Positions 17,360-26,330 of a stretch of 64,000 bases of DNA are shown in pieces. The DNA comes from Pseudomonadota bacterium (GTDB lineage Bacteria > Desulfobacterota > Syntrophobacteria > Syntrophobacterales > Syntrophobacteraceae), in assembly GCA_023416335.1 (NCBI GenBank), contig JAEZHY010000172.1, positions 13,736-77,735 of the forward strand, read 5' to 3'. The notes below the pieces were generated by a model. The model was given only the letters and a program-made list of their open reading frames with translations. It did no database searches and was not told the origin of the DNA. How positions within the stretch are numbered: the stretch's first letter is position 1; every line of letters begins with the position of its first letter. The translations under genes were made by a program, and so were the position numbers.

Positions 17360-18622
17360 ATGCCTGTAGCCACGATCCCCGAAGCGTTGGAGGACATTCG
17401 TCAGGGAAGGATGGTAATCCTGGTGGATGATGAAGATCGCGAAAACGAAGGTGATCTGTGTATGGCCGCCGAACTGGCAACCCCGGCCGCGATCAACTTC
17501 ATGGCGACTCACGGGCGCGGTCTCATCTGTCTTTCGCTCATGCCGGAGACGCTCGATCGCCTGCGGCTCCCCATGATGGTTTCGAAAAACCAGTCCCGGT
17601 TTGAAACGGGATTCACGGTATCGATCGAGGCCAGGAGCGGCGTCACGACCGGCATCAGCGCGGCCGACCGGGCCCATACGATCCTCACCGCCGTCGCGGA
17701 CGACGCCGGACCGGACGACCTGGTAAGCCCGGGCCACATCTTCCCGCTCAGGGCCAAAAAAGGAGGCGTCCTCATTCGAACGGGCCAGACGGAAGGATCG
17801 GTCGATCTCGCCCGCATGGCGGGGATGAAGCCCGCGGGGATCATCTGCGAGATCATGAATGACGACGGCACCATGGCGCGCATGCCCCACCTGGAAGTCT
17901 TCGCAAAACGGCACGGCCTCAAGATCGTCACAATAGCCGACATCATCAATTACCGCATGCAGCACGAAAGTTTCGTGCACCGGGCGGCTTCGGCCAAGCT
18001 CCCGACCCTCTGGGGCGGAGAATTCGAAGTCATCGCCTACACCAACGACGTTGACGATCACACGCACCTGGCGCTCGTCAAGGGCGACATTAATCCGAAC
18101 GATGATGTCCTCGTCCGGGTCCATTCCGAATGCATGACAGGGGACGTATTCGGATCGCTCCGCTGCGACTGCGGCGGGCAGCTGCATGCCGCCATGGCCC
18201 AGATTGCAAAAGCGGGCAAGGGCATCGTGCTTTACATGCGGAACCATGAGGGGCGCGGAATAGGCCTGCTCAACAAGATCAAGGCCTATTCCCTCCAGGA
18301 TGAGGGCATGGACACCGTGGAAGCGAACGAGGCCCTGGGCTTCCAGCCGGATCTTCGCGATTACGGAACCGGCGCCCAGATGCTGGTGGACCTGGGCGTG
18401 AGAAAGATGCGCCTCATGACCAACAACCCCAAGAAGATCAAGGGGCTCCAGGGCTACGGGATCACGATAACCGAAAGGGTTCCCCTGGAGATTTCCCCGA
18501 ATCGGTGCAACGTCCACTACCTGAGCGCCAAGCGCACGAAGATGGGGCACCTGCTCAGCATTCCGACGGAAAAGGAACCCGGGAGCGAGGCAGTTCGGGA
18601 AACAGTGCGGGCTTTGGCCTGA
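17360..18622 (+). CDS. ribBA: Bifunctional DHBP synthase / GTP cyclohydrolase II
   Basis: A 420-residue riboflavin-synthesis fusion. Residues 1-205 are the RibB domain, with '[12 protein letters not shown]' (Mg/substrate acids) and '[10 protein letters not shown]'. Residues 210-405 are RibA, with the zinc ligands of '[18 protein letters not shown]' and the catalytic '[12 protein letters not shown]'. Both sets of key residues are present, so both halves should work. The start follows AGAGAGGAGC. Flavin supply fits the nearby flavoproteins but the gene is housekeeping. Confidence 0.96.
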   Translation: MPVATIPEALEDIRQGRMVILVDDEDRENEGDLCMAAELATPAAINFMATHGRGLICLSLMPETLDRLRLPMMVSKNQSRFETGFTVSIEARSGVTTGISAADRAHTILTAVADDAGPDDLVSPGHIFPLRAKKGGVLIRTGQTEGSVDLARMAGMKPAGIICEIMNDDGTMARMPHLEVFAKRHGLKIVTIADIINYRMQHESFVHRAASAKLPTLWGGEFEVIAYTNDVDDHTHLALVKGDINPNDDVLVRVHSECMTGDVFGSLRCDCGGQLHAAMAQIAKAGKGIVLYMRNHEGRGIGLLNKIKAYSLQDEGMDTVEANEALGFQPDLRDYGTGAQMLVDLGVRKMRLMTNNPKKIKGLQGYGITITERVPLEISPNRCNVHYLSAKRTKMGHLLSIPTEKEPGSEAVRETVRALA

Positions 18623-18692
18623 TGGAATCAAAAACCTGCAGCCGCCAATGAGTCGGAGCCGAAAGGTGGGCGCAGGCTTCATCGCCAATATT

Positions 18693-18897
18693 TTTGCTTT
18701 AAGGAAATACGCCGCTGGTTCCCAAGGTCCGCCTTGGGAACCAGCGAATAATGGTGCACGGTGAGCGGCCGTAGGGTGGGCACCCGAGCTTCTTGGGTGC
18801 CCACCGCCCGGCCATCCCGATGAACCATATTCCAAGGGGACGGATGGTGGGCACGATAAAACTTTGTGCCCACCCTACGCCGCTCACCGTCCGCTCT
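18693..18897. repeat. Palindromic repeat plus twin-hairpin REP pair, copy 2
   Basis: 18693-18746 is the inverted copy of 3187-3236 (GGTTCCCAAGG..CCTTGGGAACC with the CTTTAAGG..ATACGCCGCT tail). 18771-18897 repeats the twin-hairpin unit of 3449-3570, including the shared CCGGCCATCCCGATGAACCA spacer. No coding potential is apparent. Confidence 0.75.
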
Positions 18898-18963
18898 AAG
18901 AGGGCTTTTGTCGCTCCCCCACCCTACCGTCGCTGCCGCACTTCCGAATCGAAGTTTCATTCT

Positions 18964-19110
18964 CGTTTAGACCGCGTCCGGGGATGCGGCGGCTTCGCTG
19001 GATCCCGGCTCAAATGCTCTGCCGGGATGACGGGATTGGGGGCTCCGTCGAAAATGCCCGGGAACCAGGTCCGTCTCCATTTGGACAACAGCCCCCGAAG
19101 CATGAACCGG
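18964..19110. repeat. Dispersed non-coding repeat with modules shared at 23.8 kb
   Basis: Contains 'GGATGACGGGATTGGGGGCT' followed by 'GGTCCGTCTCCATTTGGAC'. Both modules recur at 23808-23919 but in the opposite order. It also holds a 'CCGGCTCAAATGCTCTGCCGG' inverted-repeat element. Nothing gene-like was seen in the rest of 18898-19271. Confidence 0.6.
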
Positions 19111-19271
19111 CGAGTAGTGAAAGCAGCGCTCTGAGCTGGGTCCCTCATCACCCTGCAAGTTGGGGTGCCGCGGGCCTGGTTTTCATCACTCCATTGGTTC
19201 AGGCGCGGTTTCCCGACCGCGCCAGGCTCCGGTAGGCCTAGGCGTTGGAAGAGGGAAATCGGTTCCAATAA

Positions 19272-20483
19272 TCAAAAGGGCGACGGGCACTTCCCTCGCC
19301 AGACGACTTCGAGGTAATTGACCGGATCGGTTACACCCTCCGTGTTTAAGAGAAGCACGCTCGCATCGGGGCCGATTTCCAGTTCCTGCCGAACCGTCTC
19401 AAATTCCGGATTGTTCATTAACAGGTCCAGCAGTCCCATTCCAACACCACCGGATTCTCCGGACTCGACCTGTGCGTCGGGATACAGAGGATTTGCCAGG
19501 ATGCGCATCCCGTTTGCCGCGACAAAGTCTCCGCAGCTCATAAAGCAGTCCGCAAAATCCCGCAGGATATTCCAGGCGATCGGATTGGGCTCGCCACAAG
19601 CTAGTCCGGCCATTATTGTCTCGAGATTGCCCTTTGCGGCATGGGGTCGGCCGTCCTTTGCGCAAGCCGATTCAAAAAAGCATGCGGCGCTGTTCGGTTC
19701 TATTACGATTATCCGGGGAGGCCTATCACGGAACCGGTCGGCCATATATGCCGCCACCGCGGCGGGCAGGGATCCCACTCCCGACTGAACGACCACGTGG
19801 GTCGGACGCGCGCCCTGTTTCTTCATCTGGTTCACGGCCTCCCTGCACATGGTCAGATAACCTTGCATGACCCAGCGGGGCACGTCCTCATAGCCCTCCC
19901 AGGCCGTATCCTGGATTACGTACCAGCCTCTTTCCAGGGCAGTTCGGCGGCACAATCGGACCGTGTCATCGTAGCTAAGGCCGGTGACTTCGACAATTGC
20001 TCCGTGCGACCGGATGTTCCTCACCCTTGCCGGTGCGGACCTCGCAGGCATGTAAATTACAGCCTTTAGCCCGAGTTGCTGTGCCGTCCAGGCGACCCCG
20101 CGGCCGTGGTTTCCGTCGGTTGCGGTGGCGAGGGTCGCGTCCCCAAGGAGCCGCCGCGCTTCGGCGCTCGCAAGATAATTGAAATCTACCGCTTTTCTTC
20201 CGAGTCTTTCAGACAGCAGCCGGGCCGCCGCATAGCTGCTCCCCAGGACCTTGAAAGCCTTGAGGCCGAACCGCGTGGATTCGTCCTTTATGAAAATATC
20301 CCCGATTCCCCAGATACGGGCAAGCCGTCCCAGACGGACCAGGTTCGTGGGCCGATAACCGGGAAGCCGGCTGTGAAAAGCCTCTATATTGCGAGCGGCG
20401 GATTCGGAAAAATCCTCCGGGGGCTCGGGTCTCTCAGGATGCTGGATCAGGTACTTGAAATCGAATTTTGGAATTTCTTTCAT
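19272..20483 (-). CDS. dpaL: 2,3-diaminopropionate ammonia-lyase
   Basis: A 403-residue PLP enzyme cleaving 2,3-diaminopropionate to pyruvate and ammonia. 'IKDESTRFGLKAFKVLGSSYA' holds the PLP lysine (Lys78) and is the DpaL/YgeX signature. 'TATDGNHGRGVAWTAQQLGL' and 'VQSGVGSLPAAVAAY' (phosphate loop) follow. 'LACGEPNPIAWNIL' and 'ESGESGGVGMGLL' complete the family pattern. It stands alone between repeat-rich gaps. Confidence 0.93.
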   Translation of the reverse strand: MKEIPKFDFKYLIQHPERPEPPEDFSESAARNIEAFHSRLPGYRPTNLVRLGRLARIWGIGDIFIKDESTRFGLKAFKVLGSSYAAARLLSERLGRKAVDFNYLASAEARRLLGDATLATATDGNHGRGVAWTAQQLGLKAVIYMPARSAPARVRNIRSHGAIVEVTGLSYDDTVRLCRRTALERGWYVIQDTAWEGYEDVPRWVMQGYLTMCREAVNQMKKQGARPTHVVVQSGVGSLPAAVAAYMADRFRDRPPRIIVIEPNSAACFFESACAKDGRPHAAKGNLETIMAGLACGEPNPIAWNILRDFADCFMSCGDFVAANGMRILANPLYPDAQVESGESGGVGMGLLDLLMNNPEFETVRQELEIGPDASVLLLNTEGVTDPVNYLEVVWRGKCPSPF

Positions 20484-20612
20484 CTCATTTCGTCCGGAAC
20501 TGGTGGTGGATTTGACCCTGAAAGTAATCCTTGTTCACGAAGTAGAACAGTCTCCTCCCCCGCAGAAGAGAGAAGCCCGGCAGTTTGTGGCTGCCCTGAT
20601 TCTCCGGAGTTG

Positions 20613-20863
20613 TTAGCAGATATATTGATTTTTCACAAATGAATTGCTTCGGGGGAAGGCTGCCGCCGAGTTACCGGGGCAGCCCGAATTTTTGAATCCC
20701 ATCGCACGGATGGACAACTCAGCCTTTTCTCCCCGCCCGGCATAGAGGGTCGCGCCGTGAGCAGCCAAACCGAACGTCAGGACAAGGAGGATTGAAAGAA
20801 GGCAGAGGATCGAGAGATGGATGCATTCTGTAAACCGTTTGACATCAACCTCTTAGGCGCACT
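20613..20863 (-). pseudogene. Possible remnant of a small exported protein
   Basis: The reverse strand encodes 'HLSILCLLSILLVLTFGLAA' followed by a short Cys-containing tail ending at 20613. This looks like a signal peptide, but no ATG/GTG/TTG lies in frame after the upstream stop. An ATG in another frame with an AAGAGG site upstream suggests a frameshift. The rest of 20484-21041 shows no gene. Confidence 0.25.
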
Positions 20864-21041
20864 TTAAGCCGAGGAGAACTGAACGGCACTTTCGTGTGTT
20901 TCGTACCCGTTCAATCACGACATTTCCTTCATCGCGCCGCCCGACGTCTCTCCAGTGCACATCGGGAGGTACGAGAGGCAGCGGGATATATGGTGCGTCA
21001 GTTCCCAGTCTGCATTGCCATGCGCGCGGGATCGATAACGA

Positions 21042-23615
21042 TCAGTCCTGGTTGAGGGCCCTTCTGACGGCCTCGCCCAGATCGTTTATTGTCAGAGGCT
21101 TCATCAGGAATTCGCGAATCCCGAGTTCTTTTGCCGTTACCTCGGAGATTCTCTGGTTATAGCCGGTTGCAAGAATGATCGGCATATCCGGTCTTATCTC
21201 CAGGATAGCCCTGGCGAGTTCTTCTCCGGTCATCCGGGGCATGGTGAAATCGGTCAGGACCAGATCGAATCTCGACGGATCGGACCTGAAAAGCTCAAGG
21301 GCCTCATGTGCACTGAGTTTTGTGACGGTTTCATACCCAAGCTTCCCGAGCATTTCGCTTTCCACGGTTGCTATGAATTCTTCATCATCGACAATCAGGA
21401 TGCGCCCGGTCCCCGAAGAAGCGAGCCGAGCAGAACCGGCATGGGGAGGTATTGGTTCCAGGCCGGAGTCGGCAAGAGGAAGAAAAACATTGAAGCTCGC
21501 CCCCTTACCGGGCTCGCTCGACACTTCAATCCCACCCTGGAGCTGCTCCACTATGCCGTGAACCACGGCCAGGCCCAGGCCGGTGCCCTTCCCAAATCCT
21601 TTCGTCGTGAAGTACGGATCGAATATCCGTTCGAGGACCGGCTTGTCCATTCCACACCCCGTGTCGGAAACCTCAATTTTCAGACAGCGGCCCGATTTGG
21701 AGCCGGGGCATTTTCGGGAACCTGCCTCAGAGGCGTTTGAATCGGAAAGGACAATACTCAGCCTCCCGCCCTTTTCCTCCATCGCGTGGGCTGCATTTGT
21801 ACAGAGATTGACGAGAATCTGGTGAATTTCCGTTGAAGTGGCAAGAACCGCCGCCTTATCTGCTTTCGCCTCAAAGCGCATTTCGATAGTGCTTGGGATC
21901 GAAGACCTCAGAAAGGCCACTATCTCTTTCACGACCGGAACGAGGTCAAGAGGGACCCGTTCATGCGGCTTGCCCTTCCGGCTGAACAGGAGAATCTGCT
22001 TGACGAGTTCCTTTGCCTTCAGCGCGGCCTGAAGGACTTTCTGAAGATTGTTCCTGCTGTTTTCGGAAATGAGGGAATCGAGGAGTACGATCTCGGTAAA
22101 TCCGACGATAACACCCAGTAAGTTATTGAAATCATGTGCTATGCCGCCGGCAAGTGTCCCGATTGCCTCCAGTTTCTCAGCCCGTGAGAGATGTTCTCGA
22201 AGGGATTTTCGTTCCTGTTCGGCTTCCTTCTGTTTCGTTATGTCGGAAAAAATGCCCAGTGCGCCAAAGATTTTCCCGGATGAATCCCGAACCGGGGCCG
22301 TAAGGATCGAGATATCGAGCAGGGAGCCGTCCTTTCGGAAAGTTTTGGCTTCGTAGGCCCCGTTGCCGGGTTTGCCCTCGAAGAGATGGGCCAAATGCTC
22401 TCTGAACCGCTCGGCGCCCTTCTCGGCCAGAGCAGGATGGATATTCCCGATTACTTCTTCGGCTTTCCAACCGGAGATTTCTTCAGCAGCGGGATTCCAC
22501 AGCAGCACTTTTCCATCGGCGTCGAGGAGGCTGATGCCCATTGGAGAAGCATCGATAAGGGACTGAAGCGTCTCCTTTGTTTCAATCAGGGCCTTCTCGG
22601 CAATTCTTCGCGTGGTTATGTCCCTGCCTTCGGCAACCAGGCAGGCAACCGGGTTGGTCCCCAGAGCCACCGGTTTCAGGGAGAAGTCTATTGTTGCGAT
22701 TTCACCCGAACCGGCGAGGTTCTCGGTTTCGAAGCGGACGGAAGAACCCTTTGCCGCGCTTTCAACAGCCTTGACCAACTGCTCTCTGACCTCATTCGAA
22801 TAAGCCCAACATTCCGAATCCCACATTTTGATTCCAACGGCATCTTCAACCCTAACCCCTGCAAACTCGAGTGCCGTCTGGTTCACATCGAGAACGGTGC
22901 CGTCCGGCAACAGAATAGCAGTAAACTGGAAAGCATGGTTGAAGATAGCGCGGAACCTTTCTTCGGCTTCCCTCTGTTCGGTCATGTTGACGGCGATTCC
23001 CCTGACCCCGACTATCCTGCCGTCCCGCAGCACGGCGTTGCTGTACACCGCCAGGGGGAATCTGCTCCCGTCCTTTCTTATCGCCGTATACTCCACAACC
23101 CCGAAATCCTCCCCCACAATCCGCCTCTCTATCGTCCGGCCCGCCCTTTCACGGTCCTCCGGAGCGATCACGTCGAGAGCTGCAACACCTTTCAGGATGT
23201 CCGTCTCGTCATATCCGGAATTTTCGTAAAATGCCCGGTTGACAAAGGTGAAATTCCCATCCGGGCCAATCTCGTAAATCGTTTGAGGCAGGAGGTCTGT
23301 AAGTTCTTTGTATCGAAGCTCGCTGTTTCGAAGTGTCTCCTCCGCCTCCTTCCGCTCGCTCATTTGGGAAACCTTCTGCCTTTCGAGTTCAGCTCCGAGC
23401 TTTTTCCCCCGCCTGAAGGAGAACACGGCCAGGATGACGGTCAGGAGAAAAACAGCGACAAAGAGATCGTCGAGCTGCAAATATGCGAATCTATTGAAGA
23501 GCTCACGAAACCTTTCGAACAGGTCCAACCTGGACGATATGAAATACAGAACACCGAGGAGGCCTGCGATGATGATAGTCTCCCGGGCGACCAGGGACCG
23601 ACTGTTTGCGTCCAT
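21042..23615 (-). CDS. Membrane PAS hybrid sensor histidine kinase with receiver domain
   Basis: An 857-residue protein. Two N-terminal hydrophobic segments (about 12-28, 50-67) are followed by three PAS domains (about 98-212, 218-335, 347-465). The HisKA box 'GGIAHDFNNLLG' has His494. The ATPase has an N-box, 'DTGCGM' and 'GKGTGLGLAVVHG'. The C-terminal receiver (about 740-857) has 'ILIVDDEEF' and phospho-acceptor Asp789 in 'VLTDFTMPRMTG'. No output domain or separate regulator gene is adjacent, so its partner is unknown. It lies alone next to repeats. Confidence 0.92.
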   Translation of the reverse strand: MDANSRSLVARETIIIAGLLGVLYFISSRLDLFERFRELFNRFAYLQLDDLFVAVFLLTVILAVFSFRRGKKLGAELERQKVSQMSERKEAEETLRNSELRYKELTDLLPQTIYEIGPDGNFTFVNRAFYENSGYDETDILKGVAALDVIAPEDRERAGRTIERRIVGEDFGVVEYTAIRKDGSRFPLAVYSNAVLRDGRIVGVRGIAVNMTEQREAEERFRAIFNHAFQFTAILLPDGTVLDVNQTALEFAGVRVEDAVGIKMWDSECWAYSNEVREQLVKAVESAAKGSSVRFETENLAGSGEIATIDFSLKPVALGTNPVACLVAEGRDITTRRIAEKALIETKETLQSLIDASPMGISLLDADGKVLLWNPAAEEISGWKAEEVIGNIHPALAEKGAERFREHLAHLFEGKPGNGAYEAKTFRKDGSLLDISILTAPVRDSSGKIFGALGIFSDITKQKEAEQERKSLREHLSRAEKLEAIGTLAGGIAHDFNNLLGVIVGFTEIVLLDSLISENSRNNLQKVLQAALKAKELVKQILLFSRKGKPHERVPLDLVPVVKEIVAFLRSSIPSTIEMRFEAKADKAAVLATSTEIHQILVNLCTNAAHAMEEKGGRLSIVLSDSNASEAGSRKCPGSKSGRCLKIEVSDTGCGMDKPVLERIFDPYFTTKGFGKGTGLGLAVVHGIVEQLQGGIEVSSEPGKGASFNVFLPLADSGLEPIPPHAGSARLASSGTGRILIVDDEEFIATVESEMLGKLGYETVTKLSAHEALELFRSDPSRFDLVLTDFTMPRMTGEELARAILEIRPDMPIILATGYNQRISEVTAKELGIREFLMKPLTINDLGEAVRRALNQD

Positions 23616-23807
23616 CTTTCTTCCTTAAGTGAAAGCTTATATCGATAGCTTGCCGGAAACGGGAGACCGCATCCTGGATGAGAATCGCTTCCTTTATGGC
23701 TGTTCGGGATTGCCGTGTCAAGGCTCCGAGCCACAGATTCCGCATGTTCCCATGGGTTTGCCGTCAGTTTTTTCAAGGGGGAGAGGAAAAGGATTTTGGA
23801 GGGGGTG

Positions 23808-23919
23808 AGAACCGGGTCCGTCCCCATTTGGACGACAGCCCCAGAGGCCTGGAAACCAGCGAGCATTCACGAGTATTCAAACACGGGATGACGGGATTGG
23901 GGGCTCCGTCGTAAAATGC
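23808..23919. repeat. Dispersed non-coding repeat, swapped module order
   Basis: 'CCGGGTCCGTCCCCATTTGG' lies before 'GGATGACGGGATTGGGGGCT', the reverse of the order at 19020-19110. It sits in the 300-base gap between two minus-strand genes; no ORF there is supported. Confidence 0.6.
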
Positions 23920-23923
23920 GAAC

Positions 23924-25171
23924 CTATTGATTCGCATTAGCTTCGATCTCACGCATTATCTCGATCAGCTCTCTGAATAAATCTTCAATTTTCCCCCGAT
24001 GCGGATCGAAAAGTCTTTGACCTTCACCATAAGGGCCTTCGACATACCGGAAACCGGCATCGGTTATGTGCAGAATGCCGTTTTTCTTCCTGATGGGTGG
24101 GTAGGACCCGTCAAATGCCTCCAGCATTTCAATCACACGAAAATTGAAAACAGTGCTGAACAACTCCCTGCTTTGGCATTTCACCCGATAATGCGAGTCA
24201 AAGTGCCGATTCGCAGTATGAACATCGAACAACCGAGTAATCCCGATCAACCATAGCAAATGCTCGAACCTGTCCCGTTGTTTTATGTCCAGGCCGAGAT
24301 TTAACTCTTTCTTAAATCTTATTTCCAACCTGTAATAAAATATGGAAATGCATGAATTTCCGGCAACAGTCACCGTATGCTCGATATTGAACTTCGTCCT
24401 GTATCCTTCGATAATATCGTCGAAATCATCGAGTCCGTGAAATTCACCCAGCTTCAGTTCTTCAGTTTTAGCTATGAAAAACAGGTAATACAGAAAGTAG
24501 ATCCCAAAAAATATAACAGCAATGCCGAAGACCTCGGCAGGTTGCCCTTCAAAGGCTATTTTGCCGTGGTAGATGACCCTGCCGTCTTTAACGAACATGC
24601 TTCCCATAAACATGAACATAACTGCGGTTGAAGCCCATCCATAAAAGTTGTTATTCCTTCTTATGTTCCCTTTGGGCAGCTGCTGGAAATGGTCGATTCC
24701 CAGGACCCCGGGTTGAGGTGCCTCGGTCTTGGAACAGGGGACGACGCTTTCTTTCAGCTCGTTCTCCGGAGCCCTTTGTGAACTTCTGAGAAGTGCGCTC
24801 AAAACCGAGAAGTTCTGCAGAAGATTGGTTACCCTGATCTGATCTCCCGCATACCTTACTTTCAAAGAGAATAATGAGTCTTCAACCCCCGTGACGTCTT
24901 TTGTTTCGATTATCTTCCTGCCGATCAACCGAAAGAAAGTGATGGTACCGTCAACAATCTCAACCCTGTAAGATATGGTCAAGGTGTAGAACCAAAGGTA
25001 GAGGCAACCAGCATAGACCCCGTACTTTCCTAATCCGCTCCAATCCCCTCTGAGCACAATCCAAGTCACACTCCCGAGGATCAGCGGCCAAATGAAAAAT
25101 TTGTAATGCCAGGACAATGAGAACTGATAATGGATTCGGGTATTTTCGTCTCGGGGGTCTGCCTGTCTCAC
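23924..25171 (-). CDS. Membrane protein of unknown function with PH-like domain
   Basis: I do not recognise this 415-residue protein. Two hydrophobic helices (about 25-41, 48-66) lead into a beta-rich stretch (about 68-135, 'YRVEIVDGTITFFRLIGRKI') that resembles bacterial PH (DUF304-type) domains. Two more helices lie at about 180-198 and 217-238. A soluble C-terminal half follows, rich in charged residues. The GTG start at 25171 has AAGAGG upstream. Its neighbours give no pathway hint. Confidence 0.6.
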   Translation of the reverse strand: MRQADPRDENTRIHYQFSLSWHYKFFIWPLILGSVTWIVLRGDWSGLGKYGVYAGCLYLWFYTLTISYRVEIVDGTITFFRLIGRKIIETKDVTGVEDSLFSLKVRYAGDQIRVTNLLQNFSVLSALLRSSQRAPENELKESVVPCSKTEAPQPGVLGIDHFQQLPKGNIRRNNNFYGWASTAVMFMFMGSMFVKDGRVIYHGKIAFEGQPAEVFGIAVIFFGIYFLYYLFFIAKTEELKLGEFHGLDDFDDIIEGYRTKFNIEHTVTVAGNSCISIFYYRLEIRFKKELNLGLDIKQRDRFEHLLWLIGITRLFDVHTANRHFDSHYRVKCQSRELFSTVFNFRVIEMLEAFDGSYPPIRKKNGILHITDAGFRYVEGPYGEGQRLFDPHRGKIEDLFRELIEIMREIEANANQ

Positions 25172-25568
25172 AGCCGGCCTCTTTCAGGGGCAGATGCAAT
25201 CCATCCTGTTACAGGACCTTACCAGGGAAAAGATTGTTGCCAAACCGGACACACCGGGGGATCGAAATGAGAATAGAAAAGTTCGACCCTGAAATCAACC
25301 TTTTGAACAGTAGCAGCCGACTACGAAGAAAGGAGATGCAGCTCCCATGGGCCAATCGGATACCAATTACTGCCGGACTCTAAATTGCGGTGCTCGAAGT
25401 AAGCAAAGGGCTGCCAGGCAATGAGTATTCACTAATAGTAAGATTTGCTTTTTTTCGGACAGCACCCGGTTAACCCTAACAAAAAATTACATTATTTCAT
25501 GACTTGCTCACGGTCGGAATCGTTCATACAAGGAAGTGGCAACATCAATTCTGTCAGAAGGAGCCTTT
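25172..25568. other. Gap with possible promoter region and one tiny ORF
   Basis: The gap is AT-richer than its flanks and would hold divergent promoters for 23924-25171 and 25569-26195. A 38-codon ORF at 25267-25383 (+), starting 'MRIEKFDPEINLLNSSSRLR', has GGGGGA upstream. It has no family I can name and is not called as a gene. Confidence 0.3.
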
Positions 25569-26195
25569 ATGAGGTCGAAGTCGATCGGGGCGGCGGTCTT
25601 TCTCATTGCGGCGGCAGTTGTGTTTTGTTTTGCAAAGCCGGGTGTCCAGGCAGCGGGTGTAGTTGTCTACATTCAACCCCCGGACTCGACCGGCCGGTTG
25701 ATCCAGTCTTCATGGTGGCAGCCGAACGGGAGCGATTACGACCGATATGTTTGGGAAGACTTCACATTGCCAACACCTCAAGCGATCTCCCAAATCACAT
25801 GGCGCGGCGGTTATGACCCCGCAAAATTCGGCTCCGGCGGCCCGGCACTTAGTTTCACTGTAGCCATATATGCTTCCATATCCCCTGGAATCCAGCCCAA
25901 CATAATGCGCCCGCCCCTTGCTGAATTCAAAACCGGCGGAAACGCGAATGAGACCCCTGCCGGGATATTTGCCGGTACGCCGATGTACGACTATAGTCTC
26001 ATCTTGCCTTCTCCATTTCTCGCGTCCGCGGGAATCAAGTATTGGGCGCAAATCACGGCCTCACAAAACGGAATTCCCGATTGGGGAATTGCCTCCAGCA
26101 ATGGTGGTGATGGGAAATATTTCAACAGGTTTGCCTCTGCGGGGAATGCTCGCTATCAGATAAGCTCGGGCGGAGTTGCTTTTACGTTGAGATAA
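25569..26195 (+). CDS. Secreted protein of unknown function
   Basis: A 208-residue protein with a clear Sec signal peptide (residues 1-28, ending 'GVQA|AG'). The mature part is rich in Gly, Pro, Ser and aromatic residues, with two Trp pairs ('SSWWQP', 'TWRGGY'), in the manner of a secreted beta-sandwich. There is no C-terminal sorting signal and no cysteine in the mature part. The ATG at 25569 has AGAAGGAG upstream and is preferred to a GTG 33 bases earlier. A strong terminator lies between it and the capsule locus. Function unknown. Confidence 0.65.
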   Translation: MRSKSIGAAVFLIAAAVVFCFAKPGVQAAGVVVYIQPPDSTGRLIQSSWWQPNGSDYDRYVWEDFTLPTPQAISQITWRGGYDPAKFGSGGPALSFTVAIYASISPGIQPNIMRPPLAEFKTGGNANETPAGIFAGTPMYDYSLILPSPFLASAGIKYWAQITASQNGIPDWGIASSNGGDGKYFNRFASAGNARYQISSGGVAFTLR

Positions 26196-26254
26196 CAGCC
26201 ACATACGCCGAACCTACGGCGGATTTGCCCACTCCCGGCCGGGCGCACCAAAGA

Positions 26255-26290
26255 GAAAAGCCCCCCGATTTTGCAACCGAGGGGCTTTTC
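26255..26290. terminator. Bidirectional terminator
   Basis: GAAAAGCCCC (26255-26264) pairs with GGGGCTTTTC (26281-26290). A/T flanks on both sides suit termination of the plus-strand secreted protein and of the minus-strand capsule genes that converge here. Confidence 0.85.
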
Positions 26291-26330
26291 CATTTCAATT
26301 CCGCTGCTGCGACTCTCTTCAGATCCCAAG

